From positions 37,798,552 through 37,862,551 of the forward strand of contig OX419756.1 of assembly GCA_948567375.1 (NCBI GenBank): a stretch of DNA of 64,000 bases. The letters run 5' to 3'. The translations under genes and the position numbers were made by a program. The notes under the pieces are model-generated. The model was not told the origin of the DNA. It saw nothing but the letters and a program-made list of their open reading frames with translations, and made no database searches. This document shows positions 1 through 11,001 of the stretch, piece after piece (position 1 is the first letter of the stretch; each line of letters opens with the position of its first letter). Origin of the DNA: Lunularia cruciata (lineage: Eukaryota > Streptophyta > Marchantiopsida > Lunulariales > Lunulariaceae).

Positions 1-1425
1 ACCTGCACAGAGGTAGTGTGAGCATTGCCACAGATTTGGTCACACTAGTGATTGACGTTTTGACCTACACCTAGAGTTCTGGAGTGGTAGGGCTGCTATG
101 GCAAGTAGTAGAGGAGCTCCAATTCATGGAGGATGAGGTGGTAGAGGTGGTGGTAGAGGATCTACACCTAATAGGGGTGTAGTACCCACTCTTACTTTTG
201 ATACAGCTATGGGTACTCGGATTGAGCAGTTGAGCAGAGATAGGCTAGTATGGCCATTGCTTAGAGGAGATCAGATTCAAGTGCTGAGGCTTCCACCTCA
301 TATGCTAGTGATAGAGATACTTTGGACTTCATGTGCGGAGCAACACAGGTAGATGCATCTGTAACAGTGACTAAGAGTGTAGTACGTGCTCTAGAGCCTA
401 GAGGAGCATCAATGGAGTTAGACCTATATAGAGGAGAGGTTGGGAGATAGGTAAGACATCCCTAGTCTTTCACACTATCTAAGGCATTGTAGATGACATC
501 CATGGCTCTTAAACATCCCAATGTAGGTGTGGTAGGTGGTGATGGAATGCATGATGGACTACCTACTAATCAGCCACCTACTACTATTTGGCATCCTTTG
601 TTTTTGGCCAGTGATATGTTTACATTGGGAGTTGAACCAACCTTAGTGTTTTGGTTGGCTGCCATGCTTTGTGAGAGTAGGGATGATGCAATTCCTACTA
701 TTAAAGTAGAGATGGTTGATAGTGGAGCTGACTTTGTTGAGGAGCATGGGATCTGTTCAGTGACCAATGGTTTATGGCAAGCAGTAGCATTTAGATTGGA
801 GGGGTTGCCAGCTAGACTGGCCTTTGAGCAAGCACGGTGCACACCTAGTGTTGTCCTATTGGATAACCAGAGGGAGATATTCCATTTGGTGGGACCTTTA
901 GGGAAGGTCTATACACCACAAAAAGTCTTGTTAGACTCTGGTGCGCAGTCCTTTATGTTGGGGGCGGATGACTAGGTTTAGCCTAGTCATCCACCTGATA
1001 GCTTGGTGGTGAGAGCTAAGGCTATTGCAACAATAGTTGAGTCATATGATGTGGTAATTGGGAGAGCAATGTTATACCTCATGGGTTTCAATATTGACTA
1101 TTGGGAGGAGACAACCTCCTATAGACTAGGTTGGCAGTTTGGTGAGGGACGGGTATGTTGCCTACCAGTATGCTTTAGTAGTGGCAGTCTTGGCTCACTA
1201 CAATCCATGACCATGGCAACATCAGTTTTAGCTTTTAGTGGTGTAGTTACTTGGCCTGGAGACTTGTTGGAAGGGAACACCCATGCAAAGGATACTCCAG
1301 TACTAGAAAAGATCACTCGGATTTGGAGTATGAGTGGGATTGTTCCATCCACCTTGGATGTTCCATTGTGGAGTTCAGAGGAGGCGTTACAACAACATGC
1401 AGATCAGTTGGTGCAATAGGCTTGG
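1..1425 (+). pseudogene. gag zinc knuckle and retropepsin-like protease segment (DGy-1), degenerate
   Basis: The first 60 bases encode a CCHC knuckle (CEHCHRFGHTSD) whose last Cys codon reads TGA. A Gly/Arg-rich stretch and a longer open segment follow. The aspartic protease signature LLDSGAQSFMLG lies near 930-960, with the catalytic Asp codon at 934-936. The protein continues past the DSGA motif into a linker that is shared by the DGy copies and leads to the methyltransferase. Several in-frame TAG codons and one frame change break the segment. Role: structural protein and polyprotein-processing protease of a Ty3/gypsy element. The DSGA motif in this context is diagnostic; the linker has no recognised function. 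Confidence 0.8.
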
Positions 1426-1489
1426 AGTGGAGCCTTCGGGAGATGAGTGTGAGGTTGAGCCTCCAGAGTCAATTACTTTGACACCTCTG

Positions 1490-2490
1490 GATACCACACT
1501 CATTGCTTGGTAGTATCTAGTAGAGGGGATATGTCTATTGGAGTTGTTTGTCGGGATTAACACCGGACTAGCTATGGTATTATAGGCGGGTATACGAGTA
1601 TAGAGGTACTTGTATGTATAGAGAGATGAGATTGTTAGGCAAGTCTCTCTACATCATGTGGCACACTTGGCATATCAATATCCAGAGTTATTACCAATAT
1701 CAGCAACCAAAGGTTACCAAAAGACCCCACCAATAGACATTTCCTTATTGGGGGCGCATGATCTAGTGAGATATGGACCTATTCACTTGGTGATTTCTAG
1801 ATAGCCATGTTAGGGACATACACGTGCTGGCCAAGGTTTGGGTCTTTAGGATCCTTGTTCCGGTGTGTTTTAGGAGATGTTACGGATACTTCAACATCTC
1901 TAGGTTCATTAGTCTGTTTCTCCAACTTACCTCTTGGAGAATGTTCCTTTGATGGGTAATTCTTGCACCAAAGTGATGGTGAGTACACATCAAGTCCATT
2001 CTTGGATGGGACCTATTGTATTGTTAGATGCAGTCAGAGTGGGATCATGGGCTCATTGTCTTTGGTGGACAAACCTCTTACCCAAAGAGGTTTTATAACG
2101 TGCTTATGATGGGATTTAGCGACTTGACCACATCCTTGTTGATGATAACTTGGATGTTGGGCATAAGTCTCAGATAATGGTAGTGGTTGATAGGTCACCT
2201 ATGCCAGTGGTGAACCTAGTTGGACAGCCTAGAGCCGCATTTCCCACACTCATGAGTTTCTTAGGTTCTCATGCTTTTTGAGAGAGAGGACTTGGACTTG
2301 TTTGGGACTCACAATTATAGCAGTTGGTGGAGCCCAACGCTGATGAGAGAGAGCATGCAATAGGTTTTTACACCGGTATTACTGCTGTTCCAGTAGTGTT
2401 AGAGGCATCCATGCATCAAGTGTTAGGTCAGGCTATGGATCTAAATTGTTTGACCTGGATTGTGAGCCTTGGCTTGGCAGAGCAGTGTAG
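1490..2490 (+). pseudogene. DNMT3-like C5-cytosine methyltransferase domain in the DGy-1 polyprotein, degenerate
   Basis: Motifs appear in the canonical I-to-X order. Motif I is LLELFVGINTG (about 1534-1570; the second residue of the FxG core is changed to Val). The catalytic Pro-Cys of motif IV is intact at 1805-1810 and is followed by TAG where Gln is expected. The motif VI core LLENV is at 1931-1945. A motif VIII-like segment, LLDAVRVG...WWTNL, runs about 2022-2085. A motif IX/X-like end, IGFYTGITAVP...VLGQAMDLNC, runs about 2360-2450. In DNMT3 enzymes these residues bind AdoMet and perform Cys-mediated C5 methylation. Several stops (mainly TAG) make this copy non-coding. It lies between protease and the (lost) RT, so it is part of the pol polyprotein and not a captured neighbouring gene. 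Confidence 0.85.
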
Positions 2491-2797
2491 GATGCGCTTG
2501 ATAGGCATCATCACTCGGACACTTGTGAGCCATGTGCCTATCAAGACAATTCAGGCACATGCTGGGAGCAATGGACCGAGTGGGCATGGTATTCTTGGGA
2601 CATTGCCAGTAGCTACTAGGGAGAGTGGTCTACTTGGAGTCCATCTAAGTGAGCATGGGCTACTTGGATTACATCCTTGGTCCACTTGAGATGCAGCTAG
2701 AGGACGTGTGGAGCTTGCAACCAGAGTGGAGGGAGTTTTTCACACAGAGGTTGGGACTTCTAGTGATTGAGGGCATGACACTATTGCTCCCAAGGGC

Positions 2798-4319
2798 TCT
2801 AGAGAAAACACCTCTCTAAATGATAACCTTCCTCTCCTCTTTCTCTAGAACTTTGTCTTCTTGTCTTAGGTTATCTTCTTCTGCCATCTCCAACTTTCCC
2901 TCTTCTTCCTCTAGTACCGGCTGCATCTCTACTCCATCCTCACTCTTGCTACTCGCTTCACCATGCTACAACGTGAGTTTGGGTTCTTCCTCTCTCTCTA
3001 AGTCTTCTGACTTGTACTTGGCTTCCCTTTTGACTCTTCTCCCGATGACACGATTACAACCGGGTCCTTCCTTGGGTTTACTTTCTTGGTCTTTTGAGGT
3101 CTCATCACTGCTACTTCTTCTTCTTCTGGTCGACTCCTCTTCTTTGACTTTGGAGCATTCACCACCAACTGCACACTTTGCCCCGTTTGCATGCAGTACT
3201 TGTCATTGCTTCTGATTTGCAGAATGTATTGTTGCTACTCTACATCATCATCTCTTCTTAAGTCGAGATGGAAGTGCGACACCATCTTGTGTTGTTCTGC
3301 CGCATTCAACAGATTTAATCTCAAATAGAAGTGGGCTGCAAATGGCACAATGTAATGCGGAGGTGACTTGTTCTGCCAATTCCACACCATTTGTCTCATG
3401 CGCTGATGGAAGCACTTTGTCCAATTGATTGGTTCTCCTACAAACATCTTATGGAAAAACACTACTTAAACTCTTGAATTTATAACCATTCTTGGTGCAT
3501 TTTGAAGAAAAGGTGTCTTGCACTTCTTGGGTTTCTTCAGCTACTTCTCCTCTCCCCAAGAATGTGGCTCCTTGTTCCTCACCCACCTCTCTTCCAAGTA
3601 CTAACCTCCAATCCGACTCTGTCTATTGAGCCAAGTTTCCTCTCTTACCCTCTACCTTAGGTCCATCCAAACATTTATTATCAATGATCTCAGTCATGAA
3701 ACCTAGAAAACTAAGGTTCCAATTCCTTGCCAAAAATGTGATCCAAAGCCTACTCAAGACTTCAATTCTTGCAATCACATCTAAGTTCCAAATTGCATGA
3801 TTTCTCATTGCAAATTCCAAGTTCTTCTTCCCACTTCCCATCTTACTCTCCTCCACTCTAGGTTGGTGACTATTCTTCCGCCCGACTCCTGGACTAACTC
3901 TCTTGACTTCCTCTCAATGCACAAGCACGTCTCTTACTACACTCCCTCTTCCCCAATCTCCCTCAGGACAACTCCTTGATGGAAATGGGAAATTTTATTA
4001 CTTGTCATCTCTTTGCCTCTATCTTTGCCAACAAGTCTCCTCATCTCACAATGGTACCTTCTTGAATTCCAACCCCGAAGGAAAGTTGTTACACTATCCT
4101 TGCCTTGGGTTGAGCACCCCCAAGCCAAAGACTCCTTACTTTGGGTTGAATGCTGACATGACCAATTTGAGTACTTTGTCTTTTGACACAAGTCACTTTA
4201 CCTTGGGTTACAACCCAAAGACACATTCTTCACCTTTTGATGTCATACATGCATAATATGACTTTGTCTATACACTTCTTCTTCATAAATAAGAAAAAAA
4301 TGAAAATGTAGGTACCACA
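2798..4319 (-). mobile_element. X-1: 5' portion of an X-family element
   Basis: Read on the minus strand it starts with TGTGGTACC at 4319, the same terminus as the other X copies, followed by an A/T-rich leader. It matches X-2 from 12939 down to about 11255. The encoded protein is the N-terminal and middle part of the X protein, with the conserved stretches PPHYIVPFAAHFY and FHLDLRRDD around 3240-3460 and an N-terminal segment at 3623-3856. The 3' part is missing. Its left side is fused directly to DGy-1, with no terminus or target duplication, so this is a deletion or recombination junction. Confidence 0.75.
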
Positions 4320-4639
4320 CTTTAGTAGTGGCAGTCTTGGCTCATTACAATTAGAGACCATGGTATCAATTTTAGCTTTCAAAAGGTTCCATTACTTGGC
4401 CTGGTGACTTTTTGGAGGAGAATGCCCATGCAAAAGATACTACAATGTCAAAGGAGATCACTTGGATTTTGAGTAAGAGTGGGATTGTTGCATCCACCTT
4501 GGATGTTTCATTGTGGAGTTCTAAGGAGGCATTGCAACATCATGCATATTAGTTGGTGCAACAAGCTTGGAGTGGAGCCTTTATACCACCAGGAGACCAA
4601 TGTGAGGATGATTCTCCGGAGTCTATCACATTGTTACCT

Positions 4640-5640
4640 TTGGATACCACACTCATTGCTTAGTAGTATCCACTAGAGGGAGTATGTCTATTGTAGTTGT
4701 TTGGTAGGATTAGCATTGGACTAGCTACGATATTACAAGCAAGTATATGAGTACAAATGTACTTGTATGTGGAGAGAGATGAGATAGCTAGGAAATCTCT
4801 CTACATCATGTGGCACACTTTGCCTATTGGTGTCCTAAGTTATTACCAATGTCAGCAATCAATGATTACAAGAAGATCCTACTAGTAGATATTTCCTTGT
4901 TGGGAGCATAGGATTTGGAGAGACATGGTCCCATTCATTTGGTGATTTTTGGATGGCCATGTTAAGGACATACCTGTGCTGGTTGAGGTTAGGGTCTCCA
5001 AGATCTCCATTTTGGTATGTTTTGGGAGATGTTATGTATACTATGACATCTTTAGGTTGATCAGTCCATTTCTCCAACTTACATTATGGAGATTGTTCCT
5101 TTGATAGGTGATTTTCATACTTGGGTGGTAGTAAGTACATATCAAGTCCATTCTTGGTGCCATGTTGTTAGATGCAAATAAAGTAGGATCACAAGCTCAT
5201 TGTCTTTGTCTTTGGTGGACAAACCTCTTACCTAAAGAGGTTTTACAACAGGCTTAGGATGGGATTCAACAACTAGACCACCTCATTGTTGATGACATCT
5301 TGGATGTTGGGTGTCAATCACAGACAATGGTAGTGGCTGAGAGGTCACCTATGGCAGTGGTGAACCTTCATGGATAGCCTAAAGTCACTTTACCCACATC
5401 TATGATTTCCTAGGTTTGCATGCTTTTTGAGAGAGAGAACTTTAGACTTGTTTGGGACTCATATTTACAACAATTGGTAGAGCCCAATGCCAATGAGAGA
5501 GAGAAAGAAAAGGGTTTTTGCACCAATATTACCACTATCACAATAGTATCAAAGTCATCCATGTATCAAGTGTTACGTCAGGCTATAGGCCTAAATTTTT
5601 TGACTTGGATATTGAGCCTTGGGTTGGCAAAGTAGCATAT
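4640..5640 (+). pseudogene. DNMT3-like methyltransferase domain (DGy-2), degenerate
   Basis: Motif I is recognisable as LL*LFGRISIG (4687-4720, with a TAG at the Glu codon). The YLYVERDE segment follows. Motif IV keeps the catalytic Pro-Cys at 4957-4962, followed by TAA. Motif VI reads EIV where ENV is expected (AAT to ATT). The C-terminal GFCTNIT and VLRQAIGLN segments (about 5512-5600) correspond to motifs IX/X. A Cys-containing tract, TCELCAYQDDTSTCW, follows in another frame (about 5680-5725); its role is unknown. The copy cannot be functional but confirms the same domain at the same place in the polyprotein. Confidence 0.75.
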
Positions 5641-6219
5641 GATGCACTTGATAGGTATCACCACTCAAACACTTGTGAGCTTTGTGCCTATCAAGATGAT
5701 ACAAGCACATGTTGGGTGAAATGGATCAAGTGGGTAGGGTATTCTTGGGACACAACCAGTGGCTACTAGTGAGAGAGGTCTACTTGGAGTTCATTTAGGT
5801 GAGTATGATCTAATTGAGTTACACTGTTGGTCTACTTGGGATGCAACTAGGGATGTATGGAGCTTGTAGTCAGATTGGAGGGAGTTTTCCACATTGAGGT
5901 TGGGACTCTAGTGGTTGGAGGTATGACACTATTGCTCCCTAAGGCCTAGTATAGCAGCCAATTAGTATGTCTTCCACTCCTACATCAATTATAAAGGATA
6001 CTTGAGAGCCAAATCTTGGACCTAAGCTTACAAGAGGAGAAAGACAAAGAGTTTGGAGGTTCTTGAGGAACTACACAAGTTTTTTTGCCTTTAGTATGAA
6101 GGATTGGTGCTCTAAAAGGACCTAATATTTGGATTGAGCTAACTAGCAATACATTAAGTTTTCAACATCCCTAGATATAGTAACATAGAGAGAGCATTTA
6201 TTCATAGCTGGAGTAGAGG

Positions 6220-7246
6220 TCTTTTTGAAGTTGGTTTGGTGGAGATTTCACATGGAGAGTATGCATCAGCTATAGTGATGCCAGCCAAGAAGGAGATGCA
6301 TGGCAACTACAAAGATAGGTAGATGTGTGGAGATTATCATCCTATCAACAAACAAACTAGGGTTGATTGGTATACCATGCCTACATTGGAGGAGATCTTT
6401 GATGCAATTGGGCGTACAAAGGTCTTTAGTACTTTGGATCATTGAGCAAGATATCATCAATTAATGATTAAGGAGGAGGATAAGTCCAAGATAGCATTTT
6501 AAGTTATTGATCTTCATGGCAAGGATGTATTATATTAATGGAAGTTCTTACCATTTGGGTTAAAGAATGCTCTTGGCTAGTTCCAAAGGTCTTGGATAGG
6601 ATCATAACAAGATTGGATTTTACTTGGTGCTATATTGATGACATTTAGGTCTATAACACTATTGTGCAGGAGCATGAGAGGCATTTGTTGGAGATGTTTG
6701 AGAGATTGAGATCTCATGGGCTCAAATTACATCATAGGAAGTGTAGATTCTTCTACAAGCAGGTTGAGTATTTGGTTCACACTTCTAAACTTAGAGGACT
6801 TGGTGTTTAGCAGACCAAGGTGGAAGCTATTGCACATATTTCTTGACCTACATATGTGAGTAGAGCGCAAACATTCCTTGGTTTGAAAAATTCTATTGCC
6901 ACTATGTTAGATGATTTAGTGCCATTTCCAAGGCCTTGACAAAGATGACCAAGCTTACACAAGAGTGGGGAGATGAGCAAGAGAAAGCTTTTATAAAGCT
7001 TAAGGAGAGGTTGAAATTTGTCCCTATTCTTAAGAGATCAATCAAAGAATGACCATTCTAGATTCACATTGATTGGAGTACGTTGGGGCTTGGAGCAATG
7101 CTCACCTAACATGATGATGAGAGGAAGGAGTTTGTGGTGGCCTATACTAGTAGCTCCAACAACTTAACAAAGGTGAAGTATAGTTCATAATGAGGGAGAG
7201 TGCTTGGCAATATTATAGGCAATAGCTCATTTTTAATGTTACCAAT
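6220..7246 (+). pseudogene. reverse transcriptase and start of RNase H (DGy-2), degenerate
   Basis: The segment is colinear with the intact RT frame of DGy-4 (56851-57771). Visible blocks are EIFDAIGRTKVFSTLDH, the active-site YIDDI (near 6631-6650) and LGLGAMLT at the start of RNase H. Several stops and frameshifts are present. The copy is cut at 7246 by the X-2 insertion and resumes at 12940. It encoded the polymerase that copies element RNA into DNA. Confidence 0.85.
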
Positions 7247-8049
7247 TGTGACAACCCGACAAATATCACTTTTGCGGTAATCAGGCAAGTAAAGTTTGTT
7301 CCCGCAGAGATACGAGTCAGAAATGTCCAAATACAAAGTGAAACAATAACAATGTAGTTGAGTTCTTCTTTAGTCTCTCAGGTAGAAACCACACCCAGAA
7401 GAAAGTAACAAGCACTAACTCGCAGTCTTGTCACAAATTTACACTCCTTAATCACAACACCTTCAATTCTTTCCAAACAATCTTGATTGTGATGATTCAG
7501 GCTCTCCTAAAAATGGCACTTCACTATAAAAAAACTTTGCCTCAGAATTGCGTTCTATCCCTTCATTGAAGGCACAACTTCCTCGATCGGAATTGGTTCA
7601 CATCAATACTGCACTACACTCACAAATGTAGATACTACCAACATTACAATTTCTCTCAAATCTGTCAAGGCATTGCTCCGATTGCACTTCACTCAAGATC
7701 AAACACACAAAATGAAGATCAAGGCTGTGGAATCCAACATCCAACAAGCATATTGACTTGCGCTTCAAATTTCTCCACACACTCACAATTACAAACACAA
7801 AGTTGATACTCGGAATCAAATCAAGCTCAAGCAACAAGCACTACTTCATAGCACTTTGCTTTATCTATTCTTAAAAATAATGAGCACTAAACAACAGAAT
7901 ACTGCAAGTGCCACTCTTAATTAGTGAAGCAAATGATAGTTCTAACAAAAATACAATTTCCTAACAACTCTACAAACCTGCAAATCCAAAATGACAATGC
8001 ACCTCTTCATATCTGCTTCTTCAAATCTCAATTCTATTTCTAATCCGAT

Positions 8050-9105
8050 CCGATGTCTACTTCTTCTTTGGATTTTAAACCCAAACCCGAAGTAACTTCA
8101 CTCCTTGCTACTCTATCCTTGGGTTTCACAACTCCTAATTCCTCTACCAAATTTAACAGTTCTTTCCTAATCTGAAATTCCAATAGTGGGTAATCTTTCT
8201 AACTCCTTATCTCCCGACCCACTCTTCTCCAATGTCTCCAATGGTAACTCCAAAGATATCTACACTCCTATGTTATCTACTTTGGTTTTTGCTCTGACAT
8301 CCTTCCAAAGTTTATCTATCTCTAATTTAACTAAGTCTAATCTGATTGTTATATTGTCTTCTACCTCCAATATCTTTCTATCTACACAAGTTCTTAGACT
8401 GATAAGTAAGGCATTCAAGTCTTTGTCCTTCGCATTTCTCCTCCTCGTCTCCTACACCAACAACTTCAACTTGTGTAGTCTTGTCTCTTCAATGCGCACA
8501 CTGGCCTCTATACTTAGTATTGCATTCATCTTGATCACAATCTCCTTTAATAGCTCCAATCTCATTTTCCTCTCCCATTCTTGATCTGCACCAATCTTCT
8601 TTGTACATTGCCAATTTTGCTTTGAACTCAGCTTTCACAGCTTCCTTCTCCTTCTCTTTCTGCACAATCTTTTCCTCTTGATTGCGAACTAACTCTCTCA
8701 ACCTTTCTTCCTCTCTATACCTCACTATCAACTCTCATTGCCATAGCTGCTTCTTCTCCTCTACACTCTCCATCACCCTATTGAGCTCTTGCTCTTTCTC
8801 TGCTACTCTTGCCATAGCATGAATAATTTCTAGTCTTGAATCAGCAAATTGCTGCTTCAAGATTTCATACTCAGCTATTTGTCTTTCCCTTGCTATGACG
8901 TTTTGCTCTACTAGTTCCTCCCTATTCCTTGCTTCTCTCCTCAAGTTCTCAATCACTTGATTCTGTACTAATGCATCTACTCATAGTACTTCTCTTTCCT
9001 CCTCACCTCGGATTATACTCTTCTTTAACTCCGAGTTCTCTTCTTCTAATCTTGCTAACACCTACAACACAATCTTCACCTTTGGACACTTTGACTGCAT
9101 CTCCT
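8050..9105 (-). pseudogene. X protein, C-terminal coiled-coil half (X-2), degenerate
   Basis: Minus-strand segments at 8956-8735 and 8731-8489 are strongly heptad-like and charged, for example EKEQELNRVMESVEEKKQLW and ERLRELVRNQEEKIVQKEKE. They continue into the acidic tail seen in X-3 and X-4. The N-terminal half of the same protein lies at about 12400-11002, separated by the nested X-3 copy. A stop at about 8733 and frame changes disable it. The function is unknown; the sequence supports only a long coiled-coil protein shared by the family. Confidence 0.65.
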
Positions 9106-9892
9106 TGTGGTACCCACATTTTTCATTTTGGACGAGTTTTGAAGAAGAAGTGCCTTGCTGAAACCAAATTGAAACCAAATGGAGAAGAAATGAGTGCAAA
9201 CTTGTGATTTGATCAAACCCGAGGAAGTCGACTTTATGTAAGAGGAAGAATGGTTCGGTTTGGATCAGACCCAAAGAAGCTTACTTCGTGTCAGAGGAGG
9301 GAAAAAACTCGGATCAGATGTTAAGGAGGGCAAACCCGAAGGAGAAATAGAAGTTGCAGGTCAGGATTCTTGCGGGGGCCATATCTCAGTGACCACAACT
9401 CCAAATCAAGCGTGTTATATCTCGTTGGAAGCGTCTTGTTCAGGGCTTTCCATTGCCACCAAAATCGCAAAGTTTGGATGTCTGTAGAAGAAGTTACAAG
9501 CATTTGAAGTTTCTAGAGTAAGTATACTTCGGGTCAAAGTGTCTTCGGGTCAATGTGACTTCGTACTTCGGGTTTACATGACTTCGGGTCTAAAGACTTC
9601 GACTCAAGATGAAGATGACTAAATCAGAGGTAGCCGGACCTCGGAGTGTAGTGAAGGTGTTTTTGGGAGTTTTGCCAGAGGGATCAGAGGAAGTTAGAGT
9701 AGAGAAAGAAGATAGTTAGGATACACATGACTTCAATTTCAGTTCTAATTGAATATGGAACCTGAATTGAAGGAGAAGTAACAGTAGTGAATAAACCCGA
9801 AGTGCAGGATCAGACTGTAAGTGTCTTCGGGTTAGTGACATGAGTGATTAGAAGAAAGTGGATTACAAATTGAAGGTGTAGATAGTATATTC

Positions 9893-10207
9893 ATGGTTTC
9901 AATTACAATTCTTGATGATAACACAATAGAATTAGTAAAGGAATTGATAGTAGTTAAACCCGAGGTAAGAGAGATAGGAGTGCAGGTGTCTTCGGATTTG
10001 ACATTTGACACTTTAGAGAAGAGTGGGTCGGGAGATAGAGATTTAGAAGGCTTAACTATGATAGGAATTTCATATCAAGAAGGAGAAATGTTAGAATTAG
10101 TGGAGGAAGTAGGAGATGTGAAACCCGAGGAAAATGTAGTAGGAAGTAAGATTACTTTGGGTTCAAGGTTGAAAGCCGAGGGAGAAGTAGACATCGGATC
10201 GGAGTAG
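9893..10207 (+). pseudogene. C-terminal tail of the X protein (X-3)
   Basis: This is an open stretch of about 105 codons rich in Glu, Val and Asp. It contains EIGVQVSSDLTFDTLEKSG, which matches EIGVQVSLDLTFDTFEKSG in X-4, and it ends at the equivalent stop. The upstream coiled-coil region is missing in this copy. The recurrence of this tail among X copies of different length suggests it was a real coding end. No function is recognised. Confidence 0.55.
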
Positions 10208-10324
10208 AAACCGATTTGAGATTTGAAGAGACAGATATGAAAGGTGGCATTGTCATTTCGGATCTGCAGGTTAGAACAGTTGTTGTAGAAACGGTATAGT
10301 TGTTAGAACTATCGATTGCTTCAC

Positions 10325-10332
10325 TATTTAAG
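10325..10332 (+). promoter_or_regulatory. TATA-like box TATTTAAG of X-3
   Basis: TATTTAAG lies 118 bp after the X-protein stop and 669 bp before the right end. The same box is at 19926-19933 (X-4, also 669 bp from the end) and at 62864-62857 on the minus strand (X-5, 671 bp from the end). The fixed spacing suggests the U3/R promoter of an LTR. Confidence 0.5.
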
Positions 10333-11001
10333 AGTGACATTCGCATTATTATGTTGTTCAGTGCTCATTATTTTTGAGAATAGATAAAGCGAAGTGCTGT
10401 GAAGCAGTGCTCGTCGCTTGAACTTGATTCCGAGTATCAATTTCGCAATTGTGTTTGTGAGTGTTTGGAGAAATTCGAAGTGCAAGTCAGAGTGCTTGTT
10501 GGATGTTGGATTCCACAGCCTTGATCTTCATTCTGTGTGTTTGATCTTGAGTGAAGTGCAATCAAAGCAATGCCTTGACAGATCTGAGAGGAATTGTAGT
10601 GTTGGTAGTATTCTACATTTGTGAGTGCAATGCGAAGTTGATGTGAAGCAATTTCGATCGAGGAAGTTGTGCCTTCAGTGGAAGGGTGGAACACAATTCT
10701 GAGACAAAATTGTTTTGCAGTGAAGTGCCGTTTTTGGGAGAGCCTGAATCATCACAATCAAGATTGTTTGGAAAGATTTGATGGAGTTGTGATTAAGGAG
10801 TGTGAATTTGTGACAAGACTGCGAGTCAGTGCTTGTTACTCTCTTCTGGGTGTGGTTTCTACCTGAGAGACTAAAGAAGAACTCAAGAAGAACTGAAATT
10901 GTTACTTTGCTTCGTATTTGGACATTTCTGACTCGTATCTCTGCGGGAACGAACTTTACTTACCCGATTACCGCAAAAGTGATATTTGCCGGGTTGTTAC
11001 A

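Larger units (their letters stand above)
1..2797 (+). mobile_element. DGy-1: 5'-truncated copy of a Ty3/gypsy element with protease and DNMT3-like methyltransferase
   Basis: This copy enters from the window edge inside the gag zinc-knuckle region and runs through protease and methyltransferase. It matches DGy-4 from about 53630 to 56555. Similarity stops abruptly after CAAGGGC near 2795, where a minus-strand fragment of another element (X-1) begins. Reverse transcriptase, integrase and LTR of this copy are therefore absent. The next DGy sequence, from 4320, overlaps the same part of the element again, so it belongs to a different copy and is not a continuation. Confidence 0.85.
9106..11001 (+). 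mobile_element. X-3: short (1896 bp) X-family copy nested in X-2
   Basis: It begins TGTGGTACCCAC at 9106, ends GGGTTGTTACA at 11001 and is flanked by a perfect CTCCT duplication (9101-9105 and 11002-11006). It lies inside X-2 in the opposite orientation. Compared with X-4 it lacks most of the protein-coding centre. It keeps the left leader, the last roughly 105 codons of the X protein (to 10207), the TATTTAAG box at 10325-10332 and the 669-bp right part. It is either a deletion derivative that moved in short form or a copy shortened after insertion. Confidence 0.85.

Noticed and set aside
2820-3215. Open plus-strand frame rich in Ser/Leu
   Set aside because: It is the antisense shadow of the Lys/Glu-rich part of the X protein on the minus strand.
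8186-8584. 132-codon plus-strand frame
   Set aside because: Ser/Leu-rich antisense of the X-2 coiled coil; not conserved as a protein in other copies.
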